A DNA stretch of 7,973 bases from Thermoplasmata archaeon (GTDB taxonomy: Archaea > Thermoplasmatota > E2 > DHVEG-1), in contig QMTJ01000042.1 in the NCBI GenBank assembly GCA_003651045.1, positions 1 through 7,973 on the forward strand. The letters are read 5' to 3'. The stretch's first letter is position 1. Each line of letters starts with the position of its first letter. Below are positions 1 through 5,396 of this stretch, in pieces. Under the pieces are notes generated by a model. The model was not told the origin of the DNA, did not search any database, and saw nothing but the letters and a program-made list of their open reading frames with translations. Position numbers and translations under genes: made by a program.

Positions 1-1
1 A

Positions 2-76
2 GTCACAGCAGTAGTAGATGGGCAAGAATTCACAGAGACATTCTATGGGTTCGTCTTAGGCCGTATATTCATATAA
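2..76 (+). CDS. C-terminal end of an unidentified protein (5' truncated by window)
   Basis: One forward frame is open from the window edge to a TAA at 74-76 and gives about 24 residues ending in GFVLGRIFI. The residues alternate in a beta-strand-like way (VTAVVDGQEF) and the stop is followed at once by AT-rich non-coding sequence and T-tracts, as expected at a gene end. Another forward frame is also open (stop near 91), but its translation is rich in Arg, Trp and His and looks less like protein. Too little is present to name a family. Confidence 0.4.
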   Translation, partial: VTAVVDGQEFTETFYGFVLGRIFI

Positions 77-132
77 ACACGTATATTCCATGAATTAAAC
101 AGTAAAAACAACAAACAAATATACAACAGTCA

Positions 133-198
133 TTCTCTCTTTTCTCTTTTTTAATATATTTTGATTTTTTATAACGTTTTTTTGAACACTTTTTTTTT
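133..198 (+). terminator. T-tract termination zone after the first gene
   Basis: Between the end of the truncated gene and the DUF357 gene there are successive pyrimidine/T runs (133-151, 161-170, 177-183, 190-198) with no hairpin. Archaeal RNA polymerase terminates on oligo-T in the non-template strand, so this is the likely terminator of the upstream transcript. The rest of 77-248 shows nothing else except promoter-like AT sequence near 218-234. Confidence 0.5.
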
Positions 199-217
199 AA
201 ACCATTTACAAGAGAAA

Positions 218-234
218 CATTTATTTTTATAAAA
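218..234 (+). promoter_or_regulatory. Probable TATA region of the DUF357 gene
   Basis: An AT block reading catttatttttataaaa lies 15-31 bases before the ATG at 249. Depending on which part is the TATA box, transcription would start between about 249 and 256. The transcript would then be leaderless from ATG 249, or would use the in-frame ATG at 264. No Shine-Dalgarno is visible, which fits a leaderless or near-leaderless mRNA. Confidence 0.4.
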
Positions 235-248
235 CAACTTAGTAGATC

Positions 249-485
249 ATGTTGAAAACAGTTATGAACGAAGAAAACAGGATAGAAAAAGATATAAAAA
301 TGTTTGAAGAAAACCTGAAAAAAATCAGTATAGATAGTTTAAATGAGAAAGAGAAAAAAATAGTTGAGTTAGCAAGTCAATACTATGAAGATTCAAAATA
401 CTACCTAGATAAGAAAGATAACCTCACAGCATTCGGTTGTATAAACTATGCTCATGGTCTCCTTGATGCTGTTATAAAATTTTAA
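249..485 (+). CDS. DUF357 family protein
   Basis: A 78-residue acidic/basic helical protein. Residues 45-74 carry the hallmark of the archaeal DUF357 family: a YYEDSKYYL segment followed by LTAFGCINYAHGLLDA. The N-terminal half (residues 8-44) is a charged helix rich in Glu and Lys. Length is typical of this family of short all-helical proteins. Biochemical function is not known, and the domain pattern suggests a helical bundle or interaction module. There is no signal peptide or membrane segment, so it is cytoplasmic. The start is ATG 249 without a Shine-Dalgarno; ATG 264 would give 73 residues and cannot be excluded. The gene is tail to tail with the SAM hydroxide adenosyltransferase gene, with the two stop codons overlapping inside a shared TTAA. 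Confidence 0.85.
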   Translation: MLKTVMNEENRIEKDIKMFEENLKKISIDSLNEKEKKIVELASQYYEDSKYYLDKKDNLTAFGCINYAHGLLDAVIKF

Positions 486-1276
486 AAAAATATTTTAACC
501 TCATCACCTGGTTTTACACCTAACTTTAATGCAGCGTTTCCCTGATTAACTGATATCTCAAGGTAGCGATGGCTACCTACTGTTGCTAAGATTTCATCAG
601 GTTTAACAGAACCATATGTTTTCACAAAAGGGATCTCCTGTTGTTTACCATTGATGAATAACATTATTTTTTTACCATGTTCTAAAACCTGCTGAAGTCT
701 ATCACCTTCTATGTTTGTAATGATGTTTCCAAAACCATCTATGTATACTATTTTTCCAATAGCAGTGTTATTAGTTATTTTAGAACCTTCGAAATCTATT
801 TTTACATAATCGTTAACAACTGGACCTATTTCTTCGAATAAAACCCCATTAAGTATATGCGCTGCTACTGGTGTGAATATGTCACGACCATGGAATGTGT
901 TAGAAACCAGTTTTAACATAAAACGGGTGTTCTGTATTTCATAAACAATATAATGCCCAAGTACTTGTGCAGCTGGTATAAGTAAACCATTATCAGGGCC
1001 TATAAGTATCTGACTCTCTGTGGTTATTACTATGCCTTTTCTATTAGTTCCTACACCAGGGTCAACAACAGCTACATGTACTGTTCCAGTGGGGAAAAAA
1101 GGAACAGCTGTTTTTAAAACGAATGCTCCTTCTCTAACATTATGAGGCGTTATCTCATGTGTTATATCAACAATATGGACGTCATTAGTTATAGATAAAG
1201 CTACGGCTTTCATCTGAGATACATAACTGCTTTTCATACCGAAATCGGAGAGAAACGTTAATATTTTTGTTGAAAT
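482..1276 (-). CDS. S-adenosyl-L-methionine hydroxide adenosyltransferase (SAM hydrolase, DUF62)
   Basis: Members of this family hydrolyse SAM to adenosine and L-methionine; the fold is shared with the halogenases fluorinase and chlorinase. Seen here: an N-terminal LSDFG motif, then VVDPGVGTNRKG carrying the Asp and Arg of the Asp-Arg-His triad, GPDNGLL, and TFHGRDIFTPVAAH carrying the triad His. A C-terminal barrel follows with DGFGNIITNI and GVKPGDEV. The complete triad indicates water rather than halide as nucleophile. The frame stays open upstream to a TTG at 1360, but those 28 extra codons are probably not translated: they overlap a TATA-like box (1325-1332) and contain a strong Shine-Dalgarno GGAGGTG at 1285-1291. 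No ATG, GTG or TTG lies between that site and the LSDFG motif. The best-placed codon is ATT at 1274-1276, giving 264 residues, the usual family length. The later ATG at LSDFG-M would remove a conserved Asp. Cytoplasmic; single-gene transcript. Confidence 0.92.
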   Translation of the reverse strand: MSTKILTFLSDFGMKSSYVSQMKAVALSITNDVHIVDITHEITPHNVREGAFVLKTAVPFFPTGTVHVAVVDPGVGTNRKGIVITTESQILIGPDNGLLIPAAQVLGHYIVYEIQNTRFMLKLVSNTFHGRDIFTPVAAHILNGVLFEEIGPVVNDYVKIDFEGSKITNNTAIGKIVYIDGFGNIITNIEGDRLQQVLEHGKKIMLFINGKQQEIPFVKTYGSVKPDEILATVGSHRYLEISVNQGNAALKLGVKPGDEVKIFF

Positions 1277-1284
1277 GTTTACAC

Positions 1285-1300
1285 CACCTCCATTTCCTCC
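1285..1300 (-). promoter_or_regulatory. Tandem Shine-Dalgarno deciding the SAM hydrolase start
   Basis: On the minus strand this reads GGAGGAAATGGAGGTG. The second GGAGGTG (1291 down to 1285) matches seven bases of the archaeal consensus GGAGGTGATC and sits 8 bases before the ATT at 1276. Its strength and position argue that translation begins here and not at the TTG at 1360. Confidence 0.6.
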
Positions 1301-1324
1301 AACAAAAAGGGTAATATCACAAGT

Positions 1325-1332
1325 AGTATTTA
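1325..1332 (-). promoter_or_regulatory. TATA box of the SAM hydrolase gene
   Basis: The minus strand reads TTAAATAC within aggTTAAATACtact. A start of transcription about 26 bases downstream falls near 1302, leaving a leader of about 25 bases that contains the Shine-Dalgarno. This agrees with the ATT start at 1276 and is inconsistent with translation from 1360. Confidence 0.5.
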
Positions 1333-1381
1333 ACCTAAAAGGAAGCTTTTTTTGTAACAAACATAGGTTTTCTTCAAAAAA

Positions 1382-1390
1382 GTATTTATG
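1382..1390 (+). promoter_or_regulatory. Candidate TATA box of the zinc-ribbon gene
   Basis: GTATTTATG lies about 45 bases before ATG 1431 and would place the transcript start near 1412, with a leader of about 19 bases. A second AT-rich candidate (tatacatattata, 1399-1411) would place the transcript start close to 1431. The two divergent genes on either side share this spacer of roughly 150 bases. Confidence 0.35.
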
Positions 1391-1430
1391 TTAGAAGTAT
1401 ACATATTATATAGGATTGATCTTTGTGAAG

Positions 1431-1826
1431 ATGAAATATAATAAAAAAAACATGGAAGTTGTAGCTGGTTTATGGGATAAAACCGGTAGGAAATCCTTGG
1501 TTTGTCCTCAGTGTAAAGGTAAAATGGTAATTGTGCAGGTTGAACCAGTGTATGATGCTGATGAAGCATATACACCGTACGACACAGTTATTGAATGCAC
1601 TCGTTGTGGTTTTAAGATAAGAACTGAGTCGTTTACTCTCCTTGGTAGTGTTAAAGATTTTGATGCTACACATATGGAGGTAGGTAGTTGGTCTCCAAGT
1701 GGTAGTCGTGTGGTTTCACGTTATGAACATGTTCTTGATTATAATCTTCTTAAGAAACTTAAAGAATCTGGTGAACTCGTGGAGTTTTTAGTTGTGAATA
1801 AGCAGGTAGTTGAAGTAATAGGATAA
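1431..1826 (+). CDS. Zinc-ribbon protein of unknown function
   Basis: A 131-residue protein from ATG 1431 with one four-cysteine zinc ribbon: CPQC at residues 25-28 and CTRC at 56-59, each knuckle followed by a Gly (KG, G). They are separated by a 27-residue beta-rich arm with an acidic loop (YDADEAY). The C-terminal half (70-131) has no Cys and ends in two short strands around a charged helix (LLKKLKESGELVEFLVVN). I do not recognise the family. The ribbon suggests nucleic-acid or protein binding, but this is inference. ATG 1431 is preferred over the in-frame TTG 1416 and GTG 1425 because a GGATTGATC element (1413-1421) ends 9 bases before it and shares TGATC with the Shine-Dalgarno consensus. 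No membrane segment or signal is seen. It is a single gene followed by a T7 tract, transcribed away from the SAM hydrolase gene. Confidence 0.8.
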   Translation: MKYNKKNMEVVAGLWDKTGRKSLVCPQCKGKMVIVQVEPVYDADEAYTPYDTVIECTRCGFKIRTESFTLLGSVKDFDATHMEVGSWSPSGSRVVSRYEHVLDYNLLKKLKESGELVEFLVVNKQVVEVIG

Positions 1827-1841
1827 AAAAAGAAATTATGG

Positions 1842-1848
1842 TTTTTTT
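1842..1848 (+). terminator. T7 terminator after the zinc-ribbon gene
   Basis: A run of seven T begins 16 bases after the TAA (1824-1826). It lies just before the TATA box of the next mini-gene, so the two are probably separate transcripts. Confidence 0.45.
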
Positions 1849-1867
1849 GTCATATTAACACATAACG

Positions 1868-1875
1868 TTTAAATA
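1868..1875 (+). promoter_or_regulatory. TATA box of the 28-codon mini-gene
   Basis: TTTAAATA within cgTTTAAATActat is one of the best archaeal TATA matches in the window. Transcription would start near 1898, about 27 bases before ATG 1925. A weak Shine-Dalgarno-like AAAGGTAG lies at 1911-1918. Confidence 0.5.
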
Positions 1876-1924
1876 CTATAAAAGAGAAAATAGTATTCAT
1901 ATTATTAGAGAAAGGTAGTTTCTG

Positions 1925-2011
1925 ATGAAGAGGAGAAGGAAAAACATAAAGAAGAAGGTGCCTAAAGAGATTAATATTATCTGGGTTAACGTTGTGGAAT
2001 CATATAGTTAA
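1925..2011 (+). CDS. Candidate small basic protein (28 residues), unknown
   Basis: ATG 1925 to TAA 2009-2011 encodes 28 residues. The first half is strongly basic (MKRRRKNIKKKVPK) and the second half is hydrophobic/polar (EINIIWVNVVESYS). Three things support a real gene: a good TATA box at 1868-1875, a Shine-Dalgarno-like AAAGGTAG 6 bases before the ATG, and a stop codon that overlaps the stop of the opposing regulator gene in a shared TTAA, as in the DUF357/SAM hydrolase pair. No homologue is recognised. The basic start resembles very small RNA-binding proteins, but this is speculation. It could instead be the body of a short non-coding RNA. Confidence 0.4.
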   Translation: MKRRRKNIKKKVPKEINIIWVNVVESYS

Positions 2012-2319
2012 GAGTACATGAAACAATTATGTTCTTCTTTGTTTTTTTGTGTTTTTTTGTTTTCGTAGTGTTTTATGAATTTCTTCTGATGTTTTTTACC
2101 TATGAACCTGAAATCGTTTCTTAGTAGTCTAATATAGGTTTTACCGGGTAATGGTTCTAATTTTACTATATTTTTCATCTGTAGTTTCTGTAGTACTCGT
2201 GTGGTTGTGTTTTTTGACAAATGTAGTTTTTGTTTAATATCTTCTACTGTAACGGGGTAGGTTTTTTGTAAAAATTTTATAATTTGTTCTTCAAGTGATC
2301 CTGTGATTATTTCGATCAT
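2008..2319 (-). CDS. Winged helix-turn-helix DNA-binding protein
   Basis: 103 residues. Residues 7-50 form a three-helix HTH (LEEQIIKFLQK, then TVEDIKQKL, then the recognition helix SKNTTTRVLQKLQMKN). A wing follows at 51-65 (IVKLEPLPGKTYIRLL). The segment after the wing, RNDFRFIGKKHQKK, resembles a tail that I recall in archaeal winged-helix proteins. The last 20 residues are Lys/Asn/Glu rich and probably disordered. There is no ligand domain and no Cys pair for metal sensing. The ATG follows the purF stop after 4 bases with no Shine-Dalgarno of its own, so translation is probably coupled to purF and both lie on one mRNA. A role as a local regulator is inference. The 3' end overlaps the stop of the opposing 28-codon gene by four bases. 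Confidence 0.85.
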   Translation of the reverse strand: MIEIITGSLEEQIIKFLQKTYPVTVEDIKQKLHLSKNTTTRVLQKLQMKNIVKLEPLPGKTYIRLLRNDFRFIGKKHQKKFIKHYENKKTQKNKEEHNCFMYS

Positions 2320-2323
2320 TTTT

Positions 2324-3754
2324 TTAGGTTTCGTATGCCCGTCGGTTTTTTCTATCTTTTTTAAATAGTTTTAAAACGTCTTCTTTCCATTCCTCAGGGT
2401 ATCCATCTGGGAATTCTATGCATCCTTTGCATATATCGCTTCCTATAGCTTGTTTTAGTGCTTCTATAGTAGTATAGGCTAGTGAGTCGGCTCCGATTTC
2501 TTTTGCGATTTCTTCCCATGTTTTGATTCTACCGTTTTTGTCTCTAGCTATGAATTCTTTTTTACTCCGCATATCTATACCTAGGTAGCATGGTGCTATG
2601 AGTGGTGGGCATCCTATCCTGACATGTATTTCTTTTGCACCAGCGTTTTTCATACCTTTAACAAGTTTTCTTATGTTGGTTCCGCGGACTATCGAATCAT
2701 CGATTAAAACCACTTTTTTGTTTTTTAAAACGGCTCTTAGATATGATAGTCCTTCTTCTACGACCTTGTCTCTGCTTTCCTGTGTTTGTTGTATAAATGA
2801 ACGTTCGTCTTTATCTTTCATTATACCCTCATCAAGTGGTATACCTGATTCTAAAGCATAACCAGTTGCGTAGTGTCGTCCTGACTCCGGGACTGGTACT
2901 ACGATATCAGCTTTTACAGGATAGGTTTTAGCTAGGAAACGACCGAGTTCAAAACGGACGTTATGTACTGAGCGGCCGTTGATCCGTGAATCAGGTTTAG
3001 CGAAATACACGTATTCAAACATACATGGTTTCTCTTGTTTCTTTATCAACTGTTTCTCATATATGTTTCCTTTTGTATCGATTACAATAACTGAACCACC
3101 AGGTATATCCTTGATATATCGAAAGTTGATTTTTTTAAAAACACGTGTCTCTGAGGTTAAACAGTATAAACCATTTGACTCTCCTAATACGAGTGGTCTA
3201 ATTTTGTAGGGGTCAGTCATAGCAAAGAGGTATGGGTTGTCACCAGAGTCAGCGAGAAACAAGGCAGAATAACTTCCTTTTAAAATTTTCATCACACTAT
3301 AGCATGCTTCAAAGATGACATCTGGTGTTAACTCTTTTTTATAAAGTCTATCAGCCATCGGGAGGAGTAAACATTGTATATCGCATTCAGTCCTGGGGAT
3401 ACGTTTCGTCAACTTGTTGATCTCATAGCAGTTAAAAATGTTACCATTATGAACAGCTGCAAGGAAAGGGTTAACCAAGTATTCTGGTTGAGCATTACGC
3501 TTCAAAGACTCTATGTCATCCATACCTGCCGTGGAGTATCGAGTGTGACCAATACCTACGTTCCCAGGCATGTTAATCTTTTTTTCTTCATCAAAAACCT
3601 CACGTACGAGACCTGCGTCTTTTGTCACATGTATATTCCCATCATATGTGAGCATACCAGCAGATGACTGACCACGATGTTGAACAGAGAACAGACTATG
3701 ATAAATCAAACGAGAAACAGGTTTATCCCCTATAATTCCTACTATTCCACACAT
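2324..3754 (-). CDS. purF: Amidophosphoribosyltransferase (glutamine PRPP amidotransferase)
   Basis: Catalyses the committed step of purine synthesis: PRPP + glutamine + water to 5-phosphoribosylamine + glutamate + PPi. 476 residues, normal length. The N-terminal class II glutaminase domain starts MCGIVGIIG, so Cys2 becomes the nucleophile after Met removal without a propeptide. HRGQSSAG (26-33), HTRYST (70-75) and HNGN (102-105) line the active site. The PRPP loop VVLIDDSIVRGTN is at 348-360. Cys244, Cys389, Cys442 and Cys445 match the four [4Fe-4S] ligands of the Bacillus subtilis-type enzyme. Odd points: the mobile loop normally reading KNRYVGRTFI is KDKDERSFI, one residue shorter and without the Tyr, and the usual DPxGFRPL is DPYKIRPL. 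This may be a divergent archaeal branch or a paralogue. It leads an operon with a winged-helix gene 4 bases downstream. ATG 3754 has no Shine-Dalgarno and a TATA box about 35 bases ahead, so the leader is very short. Confidence 0.92.
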   Translation of the reverse strand: MCGIVGIIGDKPVSRLIYHSLFSVQHRGQSSAGMLTYDGNIHVTKDAGLVREVFDEEKKINMPGNVGIGHTRYSTAGMDDIESLKRNAQPEYLVNPFLAAVHNGNIFNCYEINKLTKRIPRTECDIQCLLLPMADRLYKKELTPDVIFEACYSVMKILKGSYSALFLADSGDNPYLFAMTDPYKIRPLVLGESNGLYCLTSETRVFKKINFRYIKDIPGGSVIVIDTKGNIYEKQLIKKQEKPCMFEYVYFAKPDSRINGRSVHNVRFELGRFLAKTYPVKADIVVPVPESGRHYATGYALESGIPLDEGIMKDKDERSFIQQTQESRDKVVEEGLSYLRAVLKNKKVVLIDDSIVRGTNIRKLVKGMKNAGAKEIHVRIGCPPLIAPCYLGIDMRSKKEFIARDKNGRIKTWEEIAKEIGADSLAYTTIEALKQAIGSDICKGCIEFPDGYPEEWKEDVLKLFKKDRKNRRAYET

Positions 3755-3782
3755 TTCAATAGAATACTGGAATATGAATCTG

Positions 3783-3794
3783 TTATTTAATTTA
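3783..3794 (-). promoter_or_regulatory. purF: TATA box of the purF operon
   Basis: The minus strand reads TAAATTAAATAA, centred about 35 bases before ATG 3754. The predicted transcript start near 3763 leaves a leader of about 9 bases with no Shine-Dalgarno. The rest of the 107-base gap to the membrane-protein gene shows no hairpin or operator-like palindrome. Confidence 0.45.
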
Positions 3795-3861
3795 ATGGTT
3801 TTTTAATAAAATAATACATCCATAATTTAACTAATACCAGGCTTAAACAGGTGGAGTCATA

Positions 3862-5103
3862 TTAGATTTCCTCCCACTCTTTAAGGACAGAATTCCATCT
3901 ATACTCCTGTATACCCTTGATCTCTTCAATCCTCCGTATTATATTTTCATATCCTTTTACCAGTGTTCTAATCCTGATTTTTACAATAAAATCATATGTA
4001 CCCGCGACTGCTGTAACATGAGTAACACCAGGGATGTCCCATAGTTTCTGCATAGTCTCTTCAATAGGGTAACCCGGTTTCATTCTGATAAAAATATATG
4101 CTTTTACAAGTGTAAGAGCAAAAGAAGCAATACCCAGAAACACAAGGATGACACCCATTATTTTAATAACTATCATAACAGGTGTAGTAACAAACATGGG
4201 TATAACATTTAGATAAGCAAGTAAAACAGAGAACGGTATGATAAAGAAAATAGTTGAAGCACGTACAGCCTGTGTAACACTTGCTTTACCAATACCCAAG
4301 GCTCGGATATAAAACACATAAGAAAAAAATGCTATAATCATAACTAATGCAACCCAATTAAAATACCTATAAGACGCAGTAAAACCAGCTATAAAATGAC
4401 TGGAACCAGTTAACACATCATACAAAAATATAAACAAGGCAGAGAAAAAAAAGGAAAAAACAACATTCCAAAACCTGATATTAATAGAGTCATTAGATTT
4501 ATTATCAACCCTCAACATCTTAAGCTTCCTCTGATAAATCGAAAAAAGAACCCAAGCAGGACTAATTACAACAAAAACAAGAAACATTGAATCAAGAGTA
4601 ATAGTACCAGTGAGAGAAATAGAACCCAGCATCGCACCAAAAGTTACAATAATAGAAGACTGAACCTCAGGAAGGGTAGGAATATTTTTCTCAACAAAAG
4701 ACTCAATAACTACCAGATAAAGTATCACAATCTGAGAAAAAGGTAAAACAGTAGAAGGATCCCCTAACATTGAAAGTAAATGCAAATAACCCACTGTAAG
4801 AATCGAATTACCAATACCTGCAAAAACATGATATTTTACCTCCACTCTCCTAACAAACCTAAGACGTTCAAAAGAGGGATCGACAAATCTTGAACCCAGA
4901 CTTTTACCATGAATAGGAATCGAAAAAATAAGAGCTAATAAAAAAGTAACCGCTAAACCAACAATAAAACATGAAAAACCATAAGCCCAAGGATCAAAGA
5001 TATACTTATTAACAATAACAGTATCTAGGGAAGAAATTAAAGCACCTATAAGAGCAGAGGAAAAAGCAAGTGCATAAAAAAGATATTTTTTTCTAATTTT
5101 CAT
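3862..5103 (-). CDS. DMT/EamA-like membrane transporter fused to a C-terminal Lrp/AsnC-type RAM domain
   Basis: 413 residues in two parts. Residues 6-333 contain about ten hydrophobic helices (roughly 6-30, 40-63, 92-112, 118-136, 148-168, 172-190, 211-230, 246-266, 281-301, 306-333). Both halves have an EamA-like pattern, the second seen as RALGIGKASVTQAVRAST. This fits the drug/metabolite transporter superfamily, whose members move amino acids, metabolites or SAM; the substrate here cannot be read. Residues 334-413 are a complete RAM domain, the ligand-binding alpha/beta fold of Lrp/AsnC regulators: AYIFIRMKPG, AVAGTYDFIVKIRIR, then a helix and IKGIQEYRWNSVL. No HTH precedes it, so it is not a DNA-binding regulator. 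It is most simply a cytoplasmic amino-acid sensor that gates or oligomerises the transporter (inference). The start ATG overlaps the stop of the upstream stand-alone RAM gene in ATGA, so the two are co-translated. Confidence 0.82.
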   Translation of the reverse strand: MKIRKKYLFYALAFSSALIGALISSLDTVIVNKYIFDPWAYGFSCFIVGLAVTFLLALIFSIPIHGKSLGSRFVDPSFERLRFVRRVEVKYHVFAGIGNSILTVGYLHLLSMLGDPSTVLPFSQIVILYLVVIESFVEKNIPTLPEVQSSIIVTFGAMLGSISLTGTITLDSMFLVFVVISPAWVLFSIYQRKLKMLRVDNKSNDSINIRFWNVVFSFFFSALFIFLYDVLTGSSHFIAGFTASYRYFNWVALVMIIAFFSYVFYIRALGIGKASVTQAVRASTIFFIIPFSVLLAYLNVIPMFVTTPVMIVIKIMGVILVFLGIASFALTLVKAYIFIRMKPGYPIEETMQKLWDIPGVTHVTAVAGTYDFIVKIRIRTLVKGYENIIRRIEEIKGIQEYRWNSVLKEWEEI

Positions 5104-5339
5104 AACGCAATTTCTTTCTCAATAACTTGAGTAGTAGTTTTTCTTACGCCCTCTATCATCTGTATCTTGTTCGTAACCTTAAGGAGACTATTGAGGTTTT
5201 TAACATGAACCCTGACAACTATATCATATTCACCAGCTACCACTGATATCTTCACTATGTTTTCTATCTTCCTCATTTTCTCAATAGCTTTATCTGTACT
5301 ACCTGGTCGCATCTCAATAAGGATATAAGCAGCTATCAT
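5100..5339 (-). CDS. Stand-alone RAM (Lrp/AsnC ligand-binding) domain protein
   Basis: 79 residues from ATG 5339, consisting of a single RAM domain: strand AYILIEMRPG (4-13), helix TDKAIEKMRKI, ISVVAGEYDIVVRVHV (31-46) with the VAGEYD motif that binds effector at the dimer interface in Lrp-type proteins, helix NLNSLLKVTNKIQ, then MIEGVRKTTTQVI. There is no HTH, so it is not itself a DNA-binding regulator. Such proteins form dimers and higher oligomers and bind amino acids. The domain is clearly similar to the C-terminal domain of the transporter encoded next, with which it shares an ATGA stop/start overlap, so hetero-oligomerisation is plausible (inference). The frame extends to GTG 5348, but that GTG lies inside the Shine-Dalgarno GGGTGA (5345-5350), which sits 5 bases before ATG 5339, so the ATG is the better start. 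Confidence 0.88.
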   Translation of the reverse strand: MIAAYILIEMRPGSTDKAIEKMRKIENIVKISVVAGEYDIVVRVHVKNLNSLLKVTNKIQMIEGVRKTTTQVIEKEIAL

Positions 5340-5373
5340 ACAGTTCACCCTTTTTTTTTGAATTCTAACAGCG

Positions 5374-5396
5374 AATATAAAACCTGGTTATAAACC
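5374..5396 (-). promoter_or_regulatory. Candidate TATA boxes of the RAM-transporter operon
   Basis: The minus strand carries two AT elements, GGTTTATAA (5388-5396) and GTTTTATATT (5374-5383), 35-57 bases before ATG 5339. Either could give a leader of 10-30 bases that includes the GGGTGA Shine-Dalgarno. A third AT element further out (5409-5423) is less well placed. I cannot choose among them from sequence alone. Confidence 0.35.

Noticed and set aside
1330..1673. Leftward open frames of 81 and 67 codons opposite the zinc-ribbon gene
   Set aside because: They lie over or antisense to a clear zinc-ribbon gene and the divergent promoter region, have no ribosome binding site, and translate to Tyr/Phe/His-rich sequence without motif structure.
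1922..1985. Possible C/D box guide RNA because TGATGA (C box) occurs at 1924-1929
   Set aside because: No CTGA D box, D' box or C' box at suitable distance follows. The TGATGA is explained by the start context of the mini-gene.
2598..3667. Rightward open frames of 76-97 codons inside purF
   Set aside because: They are antisense to well-conserved purF motifs and their translations (rich in Ser, Phe, Cys) look like complement artefacts.
3755..3861. Riboswitch or attenuator upstream of purF
   Set aside because: The predicted leader is only about 9 bases and no stem-loop is visible between the membrane-protein stop and the purF start.
5100..5348. Stand-alone RAM protein as an Lrp/AsnC transcription factor
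   Set aside because: There is no room for, or trace of, a helix-turn-helix. The frame begins directly at the first strand of the ligand-binding domain.
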